DNA from: Lunularia cruciata
Lineage: Eukaryota; Streptophyta; Marchantiopsida; Lunulariales; Lunulariaceae
NCBI GenBank assembly: GCA_948567375.1
Contig: OX419761.1
Location: 19,532,501-19,596,500 of the forward strand
Reading direction: 5' to 3'
DNA length: 64,000 nt
Position 1 is the first letter of the stretch, and each line of letters begins with the position of its first letter. Below are positions 12,170 to 23,111 of the stretch, piece by piece. A program made the position numbers and the translations under genes. The notes beneath the pieces were generated by a model. It saw only the letters and a list, made by a program, of their open reading frames with translations. It did not search any database and had not been told where the DNA came from.

Positions 12170-12891
12170 TACATGAGAATCAATGGTGCAACCAAATGAG
12201 CATAGTAGTGGATATTCATTGGTAAAAAATTGCCAATACGTTAAACACCCACACTTCTATGGTATCCTTTGGAGTAGTCCAATCAATAATGGCCTTGATT
12301 TTCTCCCCTTCCATCTTGATCCCCTATGATAAGATCTTATGACCCAATAAGGTAACTTCTTTCTACCAAAAATCACACTTTGAATTCTTGCAATAAAACT
12401 TCTATTGATGTTGTTGTTTAAAAACCTCTCACACATAATTTTCATATTCTACATCTATCTTGCTATAGATCAAAATATCATCTAAGAACACCATCATGTT
12501 TCAATACAATAGTTGATCCAACATCCGATGCGGTTGATGCATGAAGATTATTGGAGCATTAGTGAGCCCAAAAGGTAGAGCTCTCTATTCAAAATGCACA
12601 TACCTTGTGTAAAAGGTATTCTTTTGCACATCTTCTCTATCAATGGTAATTTGCCAATATTCAATTTAGAGATCCAACTTGGAGAAATAATGTGCTCCAC
12701 TCAATTGATCTAGCAAGTTATCAATTCAAGGCAAGGGATATGCATTCTTCACTTTTTTTTATTGAGTCCATAGTAATCAATACCAACATAATGTACTCCA
12801 TCCTTCTTTGGGACAAATAGTACCGGGGCCCCATGTGGAGATATAATGTATTGTATGAGATCCTTCTCCAACAATTCAGTCAATATTGTTT
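12170..12891 (-). pseudogene. Ty3/gypsy reverse transcriptase remnant (family C), 3' part
   Basis: The minus strand gives the standard gypsy RT order, with stops and frameshifts. It reads LLEKDLIQYIISPHGAPVLF, VPKKDG, a GIDY block, a YFSKLDL-like block, ALPFGLTNAPIIFMHQPHRM, then the catalytic box FLDDILIYS (about 12462-12490) with both aspartates intact. After that come CKNSKC and the LLGHKI...GIKMEGEKIKAI region (12257-12370). The N-terminal side is cut at 12891 by a family-A LTR, and the coding sense resumes at 13587. RNase H and integrase were not recognised further left, so the element is deleted on its 3' side. Confidence 0.5.
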
Positions 12892-13586
12892 TGTGAGCCA
12901 GCTTGTCTCTCACTTAGGATGAACCTTTGATGGCTATTATGGCAGCATACCATGGACTAGGGAGGAAAAGAACCCCAACTCCATCATACTCCTCCAAGGC
13001 TAACACTCCAATCCGTAAGGCATTGCTCATTAGAGAACTCAATGAGAGAGAGAGATAGTTGCAAATGAAAGGATGATCAGTACTTCCTCACCCCTTGTTT
13101 ATATACTTGTGAGATAGTTATGCATCAAAGTTACTAATTACTAGAATAACTCAAGTAACTAGGCTAAAAGTCAAGTCAAAAATTCAAAAAATATAAAAGA
13201 ATATCCATCCACATGGGCATATTCCATTGAGCATGTGATCTTATCTTCACCCAACCACTATGCCAAGGATTCCTTCACATGTGCTATCCTTGGACTACAA
13301 AAGAATCCAAAAAAAAGGCTTGTGGGCCCAAGAGTTCTCAACTCTTTCCTCAAAGCCAAACACCTAGCAATAATACCAAGTCAACACACTAGAATCCAAA
13401 ATAGCGGTGCTCATCTTTTCCACTTCCTCTAAAGTAAGGTCCTCTTTATCTTAGCTATGAATAACTTTAGCTTATCATGACTAATGTAGAACCATCCTTT
13501 ATCTCTTTATAAATAATATCTCTCATGTACTTGTAATACCAAGCTAAGTATCACAATACCACACACATGCAAAAATGGATGTTACA
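12892..13586 (-). mobile_element. Solo LTR, family A, inserted in the family-C RT
   Basis: A 695-bp copy reading tgtgagcc to gttaca on the plus strand (TGTAACATCC start on minus). Flanks gttt and gttc fit a 4-bp target duplication with one change. RT coding sense joins across it: the SPKELGEL-like segment at about 13590-13640 leads into ILTELLEKD at about 12880. Confidence 0.5.
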
Positions 13587-13924
13587 GTTCAAAGTTCACC
13601 CAACTCCTTTGGTGAGAGCCAATATTTTGGTGTTCTTTGGGCATTTCTGCCCTAACTATTAATCTACCAAACTACCAACTTAAAATTATCTAAGTTAACA
13701 TGTAGATGTAAAACATCCACCGCTCCCAATAAGTTACAATTGGAAGGATCAATGGTTCATTAGACAAGGTGATTCCATTCATAAAATTTTGTTCAAAACT
13801 TAAAATGATGAATTGTGTGAAATGATACTTTGGTAGTACATAGACATGAGAATCCAAATGGTTTAAGACAAATGGATTTGTTAGTCCATAGATTCTATCT
13901 ATCTCATTCTTGCTTTGATACTAA
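13587..13924 (-). mobile_element. Family-C internal 5' part: RT N-terminal stub and primer-binding site
   Basis: Next to the LTR at 13925, the complement of 13911-13923 reads tagtatcaaagca. This matches 11 of 13 positions of the plant initiator-methionine tRNA primer-binding site (TGGTATCAGAGCA). Only about 330 bp separate it from the RT, so gag and protease have been deleted. The minus-strand segment HLDSHVYVLPKYHFTQFI in between was not recognised. Confidence 0.5.
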
Positions 13925-14534
13925 TGTAAAATATCCAAGAGAGGAATATGAGAATGAAATATCAGAGTGGAAGATCACATTGGAACTCTCAAGTGAGTAA
14001 AACTTCAAATGCCTAGCATGAGCTTGGGCTTTGTTATTTATAATGAAGTAATACAAGGCTCTTGAGAAAGCTTCCAAGAGAACTTTTTTTTATCAAAGTT
14101 GCCTTCTTGGACTATGAGCTAAGCTAGCCAAGAAGCTTCTCCTAAAAGTTGCCTTCTTGAACTAAAAGCTAAGCTAGCCAAGAAGCTTCTCCTAAAAGTT
14201 GCCTTCTTGAACTAAAAGCTAAGCTTGCCAAGAAGCTTCCTCCTAAACACCGCCTACTCGGAGTGCAAGCTAAAACATCCATGAAGCTTCCTTTTTAAAA
14301 TAGCATACTTGGCATACAAGCTAAGCTAGTCATTAACTTGGTGTACAAGTTACCCAATCCTTGAAAGATACATAGAAGCCTCTCACCACAAAGCTACATA
14401 GGGGTTTCTAGAACATTCTACCAAGATACTTTCCAGATACTTCTAGAACATTCTTGGAATTTTTAGCTATATTTGGCTTATTTTACTAACTCATTAGCCT
14501 TTTCTAACTTGTCTATTAACTCCATATTATTACA
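13925..14534 (-). mobile_element. 5' LTR of family-C gypsy element, with a 3x50-bp internal tandem repeat
   Basis: The 610-bp segment starts TG and ends CA on both strands (plus: TGTAAAATATCC to ATTATTACA). It lies next to the primer-binding site at 13911-13923. A TATA-like box (ttataaataac on minus, near 14030-14045) fits an LTR promoter. Units 14098-14147, 14148-14197 and 14198-14247 are 50-bp repeats; the second and third are nearly identical and a fourth, diverged unit follows. Confidence 0.5.
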
Positions 14535-14735
14535 AGGAAATACCTCCAGAGGAGAATAAGTGGAGGTGAAAAGGAGACAAGAAAAAGACCTTTGGACTGA
14601 AGTGTAATAAGAAGCCAAAGGAAAGGTGGACATTGAATCCAAAGGCAAAGTCCTTCCAAGTAAAGTACAAACTAAAGTAAGGAGAGAGGTTGCCCAAGAA
14701 CAAAGAGTACTAATAAAGGAGGGGGGGGCTAATTT
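14535..14735. other. Purine-rich sequence ending in a G run
   Basis: Lys/Glu-coding, purine-rich plus strand ending in aaaggaggggggggc near 14715-14730. This could be a polypurine tract, but no LTR could be confirmed behind it. Confidence 0.5.
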
Positions 14736-14866
14736 TGTGATACATTTGGATAGACTTCTTGGTATTGCGGTAGAATGGTAGAATAGACTCTATCATTTTC
14801 ATTGCCTTGTAGAGGATAGAGACCATTTTTCCCTAATACCAAGAAGTCTATCTAGATGTGATCTAT
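14736..14866. repeat. Foldback / MITE-like inverted repeat
   Basis: The left arm at 14736-14766 and the right arm at 14835-14863 are inverted repeats. The 18-base core gatagacttcttggtatt is perfect, with mismatches outside it. The loop of about 68 bases is itself partly self-complementary (gaatagactctatc against gaggatagagacc). It carries no coding capacity. Confidence 0.5.
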
Positions 14867-17800
14867 TACACTTTACTTATTCAAAGACTACATAAGATAA
14901 TATACACCAAGAAGCAAAGTAGGACAAATGGAAAGAGGAGAAGGAGAATATCCAAAACTTATACCAAGAGGGATGTCAAAAGGTAAATGTGATTTTGTCG
15001 GAGAATTATGAACTGAAGCACCAAAACACCATCCTTGCTATAGATAACACCAATACAAAGAAGACATTTGGAGGTTGTAGGGAAATTTGAGAGCTCTTTG
15101 GCTAGAACATAAGCAAAAGCAACAAGGAAAAAAGAGTAGTTGAAGGCTAAAGCTAAAGAAGTAATAAGTCTTCAAGAGAGTTAGATATTTCCAAGGTATT
15201 CATCTTGGAAGTGTAGATGTTCAAATACAAGAAGGAGGTGGCCACACAAATTCAATGGATGGCCCAAGAACTTGCAAAGGAGAAGGAGGAGAGGGTAGCC
15301 AATTGAGCCCTAAATTAGGAGGAAGTAAATAAGGAGATGGAAGACTTGAACAACAACTAGGGAGAAGAGAAGGCAAACATCCTCAAGCAAGTAGAAGAAG
15401 TTTGGGACCAATTATTAAGAATTATGGAGGAGGTAGCTTAAGGCAAGATGAAGAAGACCAATTACATGAGTTGAAACTACATAGGCAAGAGCTCAAAGGG
15501 AAGAAGTAAGAAGACACAAATATGGACCAACTAGCAATTAGACTCTGGGAACACATAGATAGGAAGTTGATCAAAACTTGTGATACCTACCTCTTAGGCA
15601 TAATAGATTATAAGGAGAGGACCAAGCTCCTTATTAGGATTTACAAAGGCAAAGGTAGTTCTTTGCATTAGAACTTTAGACCAAAGATCCTTCACAAAAT
15701 AAGTTCTTTGGAGTTGTAGGATCTTTGGAGTAAGTAGCTGTCCAAAGACCTTTGTAGTTGTAGCTTTTTTTAGTTTTCGGACCTTTGGAGATGTAACCTT
15801 TGAGTGGTAAGTCAAAAGGTGACAAACATGTGATTTGTCTTTGGAGAAGAATTGATACCTTCCTTGACAGATGTATATGCCATGATGCGTAATGTCAGAT
15901 GCATAACCTACATGTGAATAGATAGGATAAGACAAAGATATGCTTGTTAGTGTAAAATGAGAATGAGCCAAGAATATCTTTGTACTCCTTGTAATGACTG
16001 TATCTTCAAAAAATTTCTCTTGTTAGTTTTATGTTCTTTTCCTAAGCTTGTACTAAATCATAGGCTTGTCAAGACTATGAAGTGGGTTTTATGTTGCTTG
16101 CCTTTGGAGTGGAAGGCAATTACATGGGTAAGAAGAATGATCACAAAGGAGGAAAAGCACAAGGGAGAAATAAACCCAAAGAAGGTGAGCTAGAAGATGT
16201 TCCACATTGAAAGAATATAGGCCCAAAGGCCTTCCCTTGGAAGACCTTTGATCCCCAAGGAAGTAAAATGGTTTAAATGCACCACCATGTAGAAAATTAG
16301 CAAGAAACATTGCCACTCACCAAAGCATTTGCATGTGTGGATTGATGTTGCCCATCCATGATTCAATCATTGAATGCAATTAATAAACAAGCCAAGATTA
16401 CAAAATCATGACCAAAGTGTGAAATCCTTCACTTAGATCAAAGTTATTTATGATCCTAAAGCAAATAGTAGTTTCTTCCACCTTTGGCATCAAGTTTCAC
16501 AAGCATTCACAATCAAAATTCCTCTTTGATTTTGTCCAAAGGAGATCAAGACAACATGGTGAGATAGAGCAAAATAGTGAGCACACCAAGGCAATATAGG
16601 TGCATGCTTGAGGTAATCTTTAGACCACCAATATTGAACAAGTGGGGTTTGCATTATAGAGTAGATGTCATCCATAGCAAGAAATTGCAATTCTTATTAT
16701 AGAAGTGGAATTGAGCTATCCATAAATTATGCAAAGATTAGGAGAATAGAGATCTCAAGATAGGCAATTTGTAGCTTAACCTATTGCTTGGACCAAGGAG
16801 TACTGAGGGATATCCTTGGAATAGAGAACTTACTCCAAGATAATAATCTTGGAGATGTCATCACCTTGATGAGACATTGGAGAAGACTTTGAAGGACTCC
16901 TTCAACAAGCCAAAAACTTACAATTGGTGGAGCATAGCTATCTACAAGGATCCTAGTTGAAGGACCATTTTAGAGGCAATCATGAAGCTATTCAAGTCAA
17001 AGAGTACCACTTAAGCCAACAATAACCAAACAATCTTCTTCCAATTCATGTACAAAGTGCAACCAATAAATTGGATGCACATGTTTACTAAACTAACTCG
17101 GGATATATCATTTTTGATGACAAGAAAAAAGGATGGTAGGGTGACACATCTATCTCTATTTTTTCACCTTAACAAGGGAATAAATATTCTTATGAAGAAA
17201 TTGAGGAAGAAATTCCCAAGTCATTTGCACTTAAGGGGGTATTTTGCATCAAAACCAAAGGTAAAGGTGATGGACCAAAAGTACAAAGCAATAGATGTAG
17301 AATATGCAAGCACACGTAAAATTGTACTTGTAGAAAGAGCAACAAGAACCCTTGGCTATAGCAAGAAGTTAAAAGAGAGAAAAACTTGCAAGGCCAAAAG
17401 TGCAAGCTAAGAAGGCAAGGAAGAACCAAACCCACAAGTAGTGGATGAGCCTTTGAAGGAGGAAGCAAAAGACACCAAGAGTGAAGTGGAGCAAGAAGTG
17501 GAGAACTCTCTTACACTCAAAGGATCATTTTTTGAGGAGGAATAAGAAGATGAAAAATATGAAGATGCACAATATATCCCACTATAAGAAGAGAATATGG
17601 CAAAGATAGAGAAGTTGGTCAAAGGAAAGAAGGATCAAGAGATCCACACCTCCTAAAAAGGAAGTTCATACCAAAGTTACATGATCAAGAAGTAGGACCT
17701 TTGGGTACAAAGGGAGATGAAAAAGGAGAAAGTAAAGCCAAGACCCATCTCTGGAGGTCAAAGAGGAGATTAAGATTGAAGGAGGTGAGGAGAACAAAGA

Positions 17801-18000
17801 CAAGGAGTTGAAGCAACCTAAAGGCCTAGAAGAAGACAAGGTGGACATCAAAAGCAAAGAGAAAGAGCCTTTGAGGGCAAAACCAATAGTAATGAAGGTA
17901 TCCTTCTTCCAACTCCAAGAGTGCCCAACCCCAATCTCAGAAAGGTATAATTTGTAGTGCATTTGGTGGGGCCATAGTTATGGGGTTTAATTTCTAGCTA
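14867..18000 (+). pseudogene. Decayed plus-strand coiled-coil/basic coding remnant of an unidentified retroelement
   Basis: At 14930-15480 the plus strand reads as Lys/Glu/Gln-rich helix with many stops. The following 15600-15860 stretch has a related copy at 20720-20990, and the coiled-coil part has one at 20030-20600. At 17048-17900 there is a basic, then acidic frame (for example 17048-17410, with QEVKREK-type segments after correcting frame). Minus-strand ORFs here (15594-15971, 17190-17468) are antisense readings. The layout suggests two or more copies of one retroelement gag or accessory gene. No RT was seen. Confidence 0.5.
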
Positions 18001-18875
18001 CCAAAATGCCAAAATCCTTGCTATCTAGAAACTTGCTAAATACATCTATTTGGGTACAATTGCTAGTTTAGTTCAATCACTTCTTAATCTTTCATTCATT
18101 CCAAACAAAATGTTTGAAATGTATTAGAACATTCTTAGTCTAAGAAATTTATTAACTCAACATATTTACTCAAAGAAGTTCATAAAGTATAGGTTTCTTC
18201 ACAACTATGTGAAGTATAATATCTCTTGTTTCACTTCCCATCAATCCTAAAAAACTCCATTCTTGATTATCAAGAACTATTAATAGCCTTCCTTGTATCA
18301 ATCTCAATGAAAAGGAACTAGCTAAAATCTTCTCTCAAAAATTTCCTTTGTAACTTTTCAATCAAATATACCTCCTCAAAATTCTCATCTCTTCCCTTGA
18401 TATGTTGACCAAGAACACTTTCTATCAGAGCTCACTCTCTTCAAACATCTTTTCCAATCAATTTAGAACTTCTTCCTTCTCAAACTCTCTTTCTTGAAAT
18501 TTTGAAATCCTTTTCTCAATCTATCTTCATTCAAGTGATTAAGAAATGTTTGACCCTTAAACCCTTTCCCTTCAATCCTTATCAATTGATCAATCCATAA
18601 CTCTTGTCATCTTTCCCTTTCTAACTTCCCAAATTTCCTCTCCCTTTGTCTCATATGATAATCCTCTTAATCCATAATTCTCTCAAACAAAATCTTCCAT
18701 AATCCTCTAAAAGAAACCTCCCATAAGAACTCCAAGCCCAAGGTAAATAATTTCCCAAAACCATCACGAGTGGATATGCAACTACTTCACAATTGTGATT
18801 CTATGACATGTTCAAGGTGTCAAGCTACATGTGTTCACCCTAAATATAGGTGTCGTCACATGATTCTAACTTCCA
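18001..18875. other. Pyrimidine-rich decayed sequence, no gene seen
   Basis: 18240-18760 is C/T-rich on plus. On the minus strand it would read as Glu/Lys-rich fragments with stops. No domain was recognised. Confidence 0.5.
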
Positions 18876-19740
18876 CTACAAAGCTCTAAATGCCATGCAT
18901 TTTTTCTCTATGGAAAGCCATTGAGAAAACTCTTCCAATAAGATCATGGCTGCATCATTTGAACTAGTAATAATGGAGATATTTTCCCCAAAGTGTTTGC
19001 TTCACCCCAAAGGTAAGTTCCATTTTGATGGTTGCTTGATATTGATAGTCATGATGTTGTGATTTCATAGTGAAGTCTAACTCCAATGGTTGCTGAATTC
19101 TAATGTGCATGGTGTCAAAGTGAAGTCCCACTCCAATGTTCACTTAACTTGGATAGTTGTGATATCATGGTGAAAGTCCCATTCCAATAGTCACCTTTAG
19201 GTAGTTAGAACTTATGCTATAGACCTATAAATGCTACAAATGTGATCTATATGGAAAAACCTTGATATGATGCTTCTAACAAGGCCAAGCACTCCTCATT
19301 TTAACTTGTAACCATGGATGTACCAGCCCAATGGTCTATCCTAATCCAATGGTGTGCTCAAATCTAATGATCATGGTGCTATCTCCAAGTCCCTATCCAA
19401 TGGTCTTCTTTAGGTGGTTGAAAATTTGGCTACAAACCTTCAAATGTCACAAATGTATTCTTTATAGAAAGTGCTTGACAAGATGCTTCCAACAAGACCA
19501 AGCTTGCTTTATTTGGACTTGTAACCATAGAGATATCAACCCTAAAGTGTTTGCTCCATTATGATAGTCTACTCCAATCCAATGGTGTGCTCCAGCCCAA
19601 TGGTTGTGGTACCATGGTGCCATCACCAAATCCTTATCCAATGATCTTCTTAGGTGGCTATGACTTCTACTACAAACTTTCAAATGCCAAGAATGTGGTC
19701 TATATAGAAAACCCTTGACAAGACACTTCTAACAAGATAA
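18876..19740. repeat. Diverged tandem repeat, about 215-340 bp units
   Basis: The marker tacaaa...ctaaatgccacaaatg...tctatatggaaa, followed by cttgacaagatgcttctaacaag, recurs at about 18876, 19217, 19432 and 19671. Between the markers lie variants of caatggtct/ccaatggtg. Unit lengths vary (341, 215 and 239 bp), so the array is old. ORFs 19331-19564 (plus) and 19462-19683 (minus) lie in the repeat. Similar wording (ctccaaatgctacaat, then a pause at gatatcagcc) is seen in the 3.6-kb and 4.9-kb duplication, suggesting a shared ancestor. Confidence 0.5.
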
Positions 19741-20029
19741 ATCATAGTCCATTCACATTAGAACTCAAAGAGAAATATTGATTTGTAAGTCTCTATTATA
19801 CCTTTGAAGGTCTCTTCTCAACCAAAGGTGAATTCCAGCTCAAATGCATGACCACTAAATTCACTATAGAAGCCTTTAAAAACCATATAAAAACTTGATC
19901 AAATTATTTTTACAATGATTAAGCAGTCTACAACATTGGTCTTGGAGTTGATGGAGAAAATTTTACCAAGATTTTTACCTTGACATCATAGATTACATTT
20001 CACTTGTGCAAAGGCTACACAAGACTCCT

Positions 20030-20990
20030 ATGCAATAAGGGCAGAGCAGGCCAAGGCAAAGGAGGAGATAGAGAAGGCATGCAACCTATAAAAGGATGAA
20101 GCAAAGAATTCAAAAAAGCTCATATGGGAAAATTTCAAGATGAAGTAACCAAGCTCTACTCTCCTTGCAAAAAGACCAAACACAAAGAAGACATTTAGAA
20201 GATATAGGGTAAATTGCAAGCCCTTTTGACTTCATGCCAAACAAAAGCAACAAGTGCACAAGGAGCAATTGAGAGCATGGAACAATGAAGTAAGAGCATT
20301 CAAGTGAAGTTGGAGAAAGCCAAGATTTGCTTGATGACTATAGATGTATATTTTAGCAAGTATAGTAGGAAAGTGGCTGACCAAATGATGAGGATGCCAA
20401 TGTAGAGCTGAAGAAGGAAGAGAAGGAAGTGGGTGCCTTCAAATGAGTGAGGAGTTGATACCTAAAGCCCAAAAAATCTACATTGTCCTAGAATAGGAGT
20501 GGACAAAGATACTCCAAAAGATGGAGGAGATGAGGGATCAACTAGTAGACCTTTCAAAGAAGGCAATACAAGTGAGGCTATGCTACACCAAATCCACAAG
20601 TTTAAGTTGCAAATTTGGACTTGGGAGGTAAAGGTCTGCTCTAACAAGCAATTAGATTAATTTGTGTGTATGATTGAATGAGCCCACTGATCAAAAGTTT
20701 TTGGAGTCTATGGACACACTACTTTTCTAATTTTTAGACTATAAAGAGAAGTAGAAATGTTGATTAGGATACATAGAGGCAAAGGTAGTTCTTCACAATC
20801 AAATAGCCAAAGATCTTTGTAGTCAAAGACCTTTGTGTTGTAGGATACAAGTAGCCAAAGGCTTAGATAGGGAAAAAATAGTAGAAGTGTAAAACACCTT
20901 TGGTATGGAGCACACTTCATGGGTAGAAACACCTTTGTGGTGGTAAAAACATTTGTTGCCAAAGATCTTTGGAGTTAAAGTCTAAAGGCA
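20030..20990 (+). pseudogene. Second copy of the decayed coiled-coil remnant
   Basis: The plus strand reads QAKAKEEIEKACNL and other Lys/Glu-rich helix with stops. It is followed by gaggcaaaggtagttctt and several caaagacctttgt variants, in the same order as at 15640-15790. It is probably a diverged copy of the unit at 14930-15860. Function unknown. Confidence 0.5.
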
Positions 20991-22078
20991 GATAATTTTA
21001 TAAAGAAAGACTGGACATCTTTGTTGATATGCAAGGGATACTTAATTCAATTGCTATTGTGTTGTGGTTTTCATAGACAATAGAAAAGTAATTTGTGATG
21101 TTTATCTCTATATTGTTGGAGTGGATTGCAAGATAGATCCCAAGGTTCAACAATTGCCATATGAGCAATCTATGTACATCTAAGTGATTGGCCATATGGA
21201 TTACAATCTTGTCCTATTCAAGGGTGGTGGAGACTTGATAGACAAGAAGTGTGTTCTTAGTTTTAGGAGTTCAAGTGGGAGAAGTGCATTAAGAGTGAGA
21301 GTTGTAGTAGAGTGTGAGAGATAGAGTGATAAAGGAAGATCTAAAATAAGGGATGTTCCTTTCTCTTGATTTGCAACTCCCAAATTTATTTCTTGTTAGA
21401 CTTTAGATTCTACACCATGATCACTTTCAATTTTGAGGTTGCATACATGGTGTTAGTGATAGAAACCCCAAGTCTTATTACCCTTCTTGTGTTCACTTAT
21501 GGATAGGTTTAGGACTTAAAATTTATGTGCTCTTGTAGAAGGAAAGTGATTTAATTTTTCTCAAGGGATTCAAGATGGAGTCCATGTTTTGGGGTCCATG
21601 TATCAAAAAGAGAAATGATTAAGTGAAAAAATTTAAAAAATTGTGTTTTAACATGAAGAGTCTAGAGTTTTTGATGAATATAGGAGTAAAAAAAGAGCAT
21701 TTAGGAAGAAAATACCACAATTGGAGAGAAGAGCTAAAATGATATGGTTTGGAGACATGAATCAAGGGATTTGAGGAAATTTTGAGTGAGATGTTTGAGT
21801 AAATTCATGCACAATTGCACAAATTGGAGGACTATGAGAGTTAAATCATTGACATTCATGATCTAGTAATGAGGTTGAAGAAAAGACCAAATTTTGGTTG
21901 TGTTGAGCTTAAGAAATGTAAGTTTAAGTCAATCTCAAATCTGATTTGATCAATTAAAGTTGGAATATTGAAACTCAAGGTGTTGAGAAGGAGATTATGA
22001 ACATGTTTGGGGTTTTGGTCACTTCTCAAGTTTAGGACAAATTGTAATTCACATTATTGCATGTATACTCTATAGGGA
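20991..22078. other. AT-rich decayed sequence, no gene seen
   Basis: Only short ORFs (20998-21195 and 21201-21383, minus) with no recognisable domain. Confidence 0.5.
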
Positions 22079-22781
22079 TGTTAAGTTTTGTATTGCAGGT
22101 GGTGAGAAATATTATCTTTATGGAGTTAGCTTAGCTTCTACATTAATCATAATTAGCAAGAGTTAGTCCTAGTTAAGACAAAACTGATTCTGTTCTAAAG
22201 GAAGGAAAAAGAGTGAGTGCAACAATTTTTTCTTTCAATATATTGAAATTTTTATTTTAATATGTTTAATATATTGGTATTATTCTTAGTTATTTGACTT
22301 TGATGAAAGGGTTGAGAACTCTTGGGCCAATAAAGCCTTGTTGGTGCAGATTTTTCTATATTCCGATGATAGCACATCTAAGGGAATCCTTGACTTAATT
22401 GGTAGGTGAGGATAAGTCTATCTACTCATGAGATTATTCCCATCTGCTTGATATTCCCTTCTTCTTTTTGACCTTATTTGACTTCTAGCCTAATAAGTTG
22501 AGTTACTCTAATAATTAGTATCTTGGGTGTGTAATTTTTTCACAAGTATATAAATTATAGGTGAGGAAGTACTCATCATCCTTTCATTTATAACTATATT
22601 TGTTTCATTGAGTTCTCTAGTGAATAATGTCTTGAGTTGTGGATATGACTTGGAGTTCATGTCTTGGAGTTCTCTTTTTGGAGGAGTGTGATCAAGTGTT
22701 GGTTCTTTGCCTTCTTAGTCCATGGTATGCCACCTTAATACCCATTAAGGGTCCATCCTAAGTGAGGGAGAGGTTTGTTTT
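22079..22781 (+). mobile_element. Strongly diverged family-A solo LTR
   Basis: Collinear with the LTR at 10619-11303 through most of its length: ttgagaactcttgggcc, the gggaatccttgactta block, actcatcatcctttcat, gccttcttagtccatggta, and an end of ccatcctaagtgaggga. Both ends have decayed, so the borders are approximate. It is the most mutated of the six copies and presumably the oldest. Confidence 0.5.
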
Positions 22782-22834
22782 TTAGATATATTTATATTTT
22801 CATTGCCATGACCTTTCTAGAAGGCAAGATGTTA

Positions 22835-23005
22835 TGTGTTCAATTGTGTATAATACAAAAGGAGGCTATGAGAGCTCATTTGGAGAGAACATTTCAGGAG
22901 GAAAGTTCTAAACTTATGTTTAGAGAACTTGGACCCATTCTATACCATGTAGTTTATAATGATGTTTTTGAGGTGATATTACACATCCTATACACATGAG
23001 AGGAT
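22835..23005 (+). pseudogene. Gag-like fragment (same family as 30115-30800 minus and 41590-42090 plus)
   Basis: The plus strand reads EAMRAHLERTFQEESSKLMF then RELGPILYHVVYNDVFEVI. This matches the D-element upstream ORF (MRAQFERKLGEERIELML, ENLDTF...VNYDVFECI). Only the N-terminal block is present. It sits between a family-A LTR and the family-B LTR, so it is probably a deletion remnant. Confidence 0.5.
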
Positions 23006-23111
23006 TTGGAGAGATTGTGTGAGGTGGATTGCAAATTTTAGAGATCATGGTGATTTTGGGCAAAACCTCAAGTTGAAGATCTGGATTTGAAATTTTTAAA
23101 TAGGATATTTT

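Noticed and set aside
14098-14247. CRISPR-like direct repeats
   Set aside because: Units are contiguous with no spacers, lie within a plant LTR, and the context is eukaryotic.
17190-17962. Leu/Ser-rich minus-strand ORFs
   Set aside because: Antisense of a Lys/Glu-rich plus-strand coiled-coil remnant.
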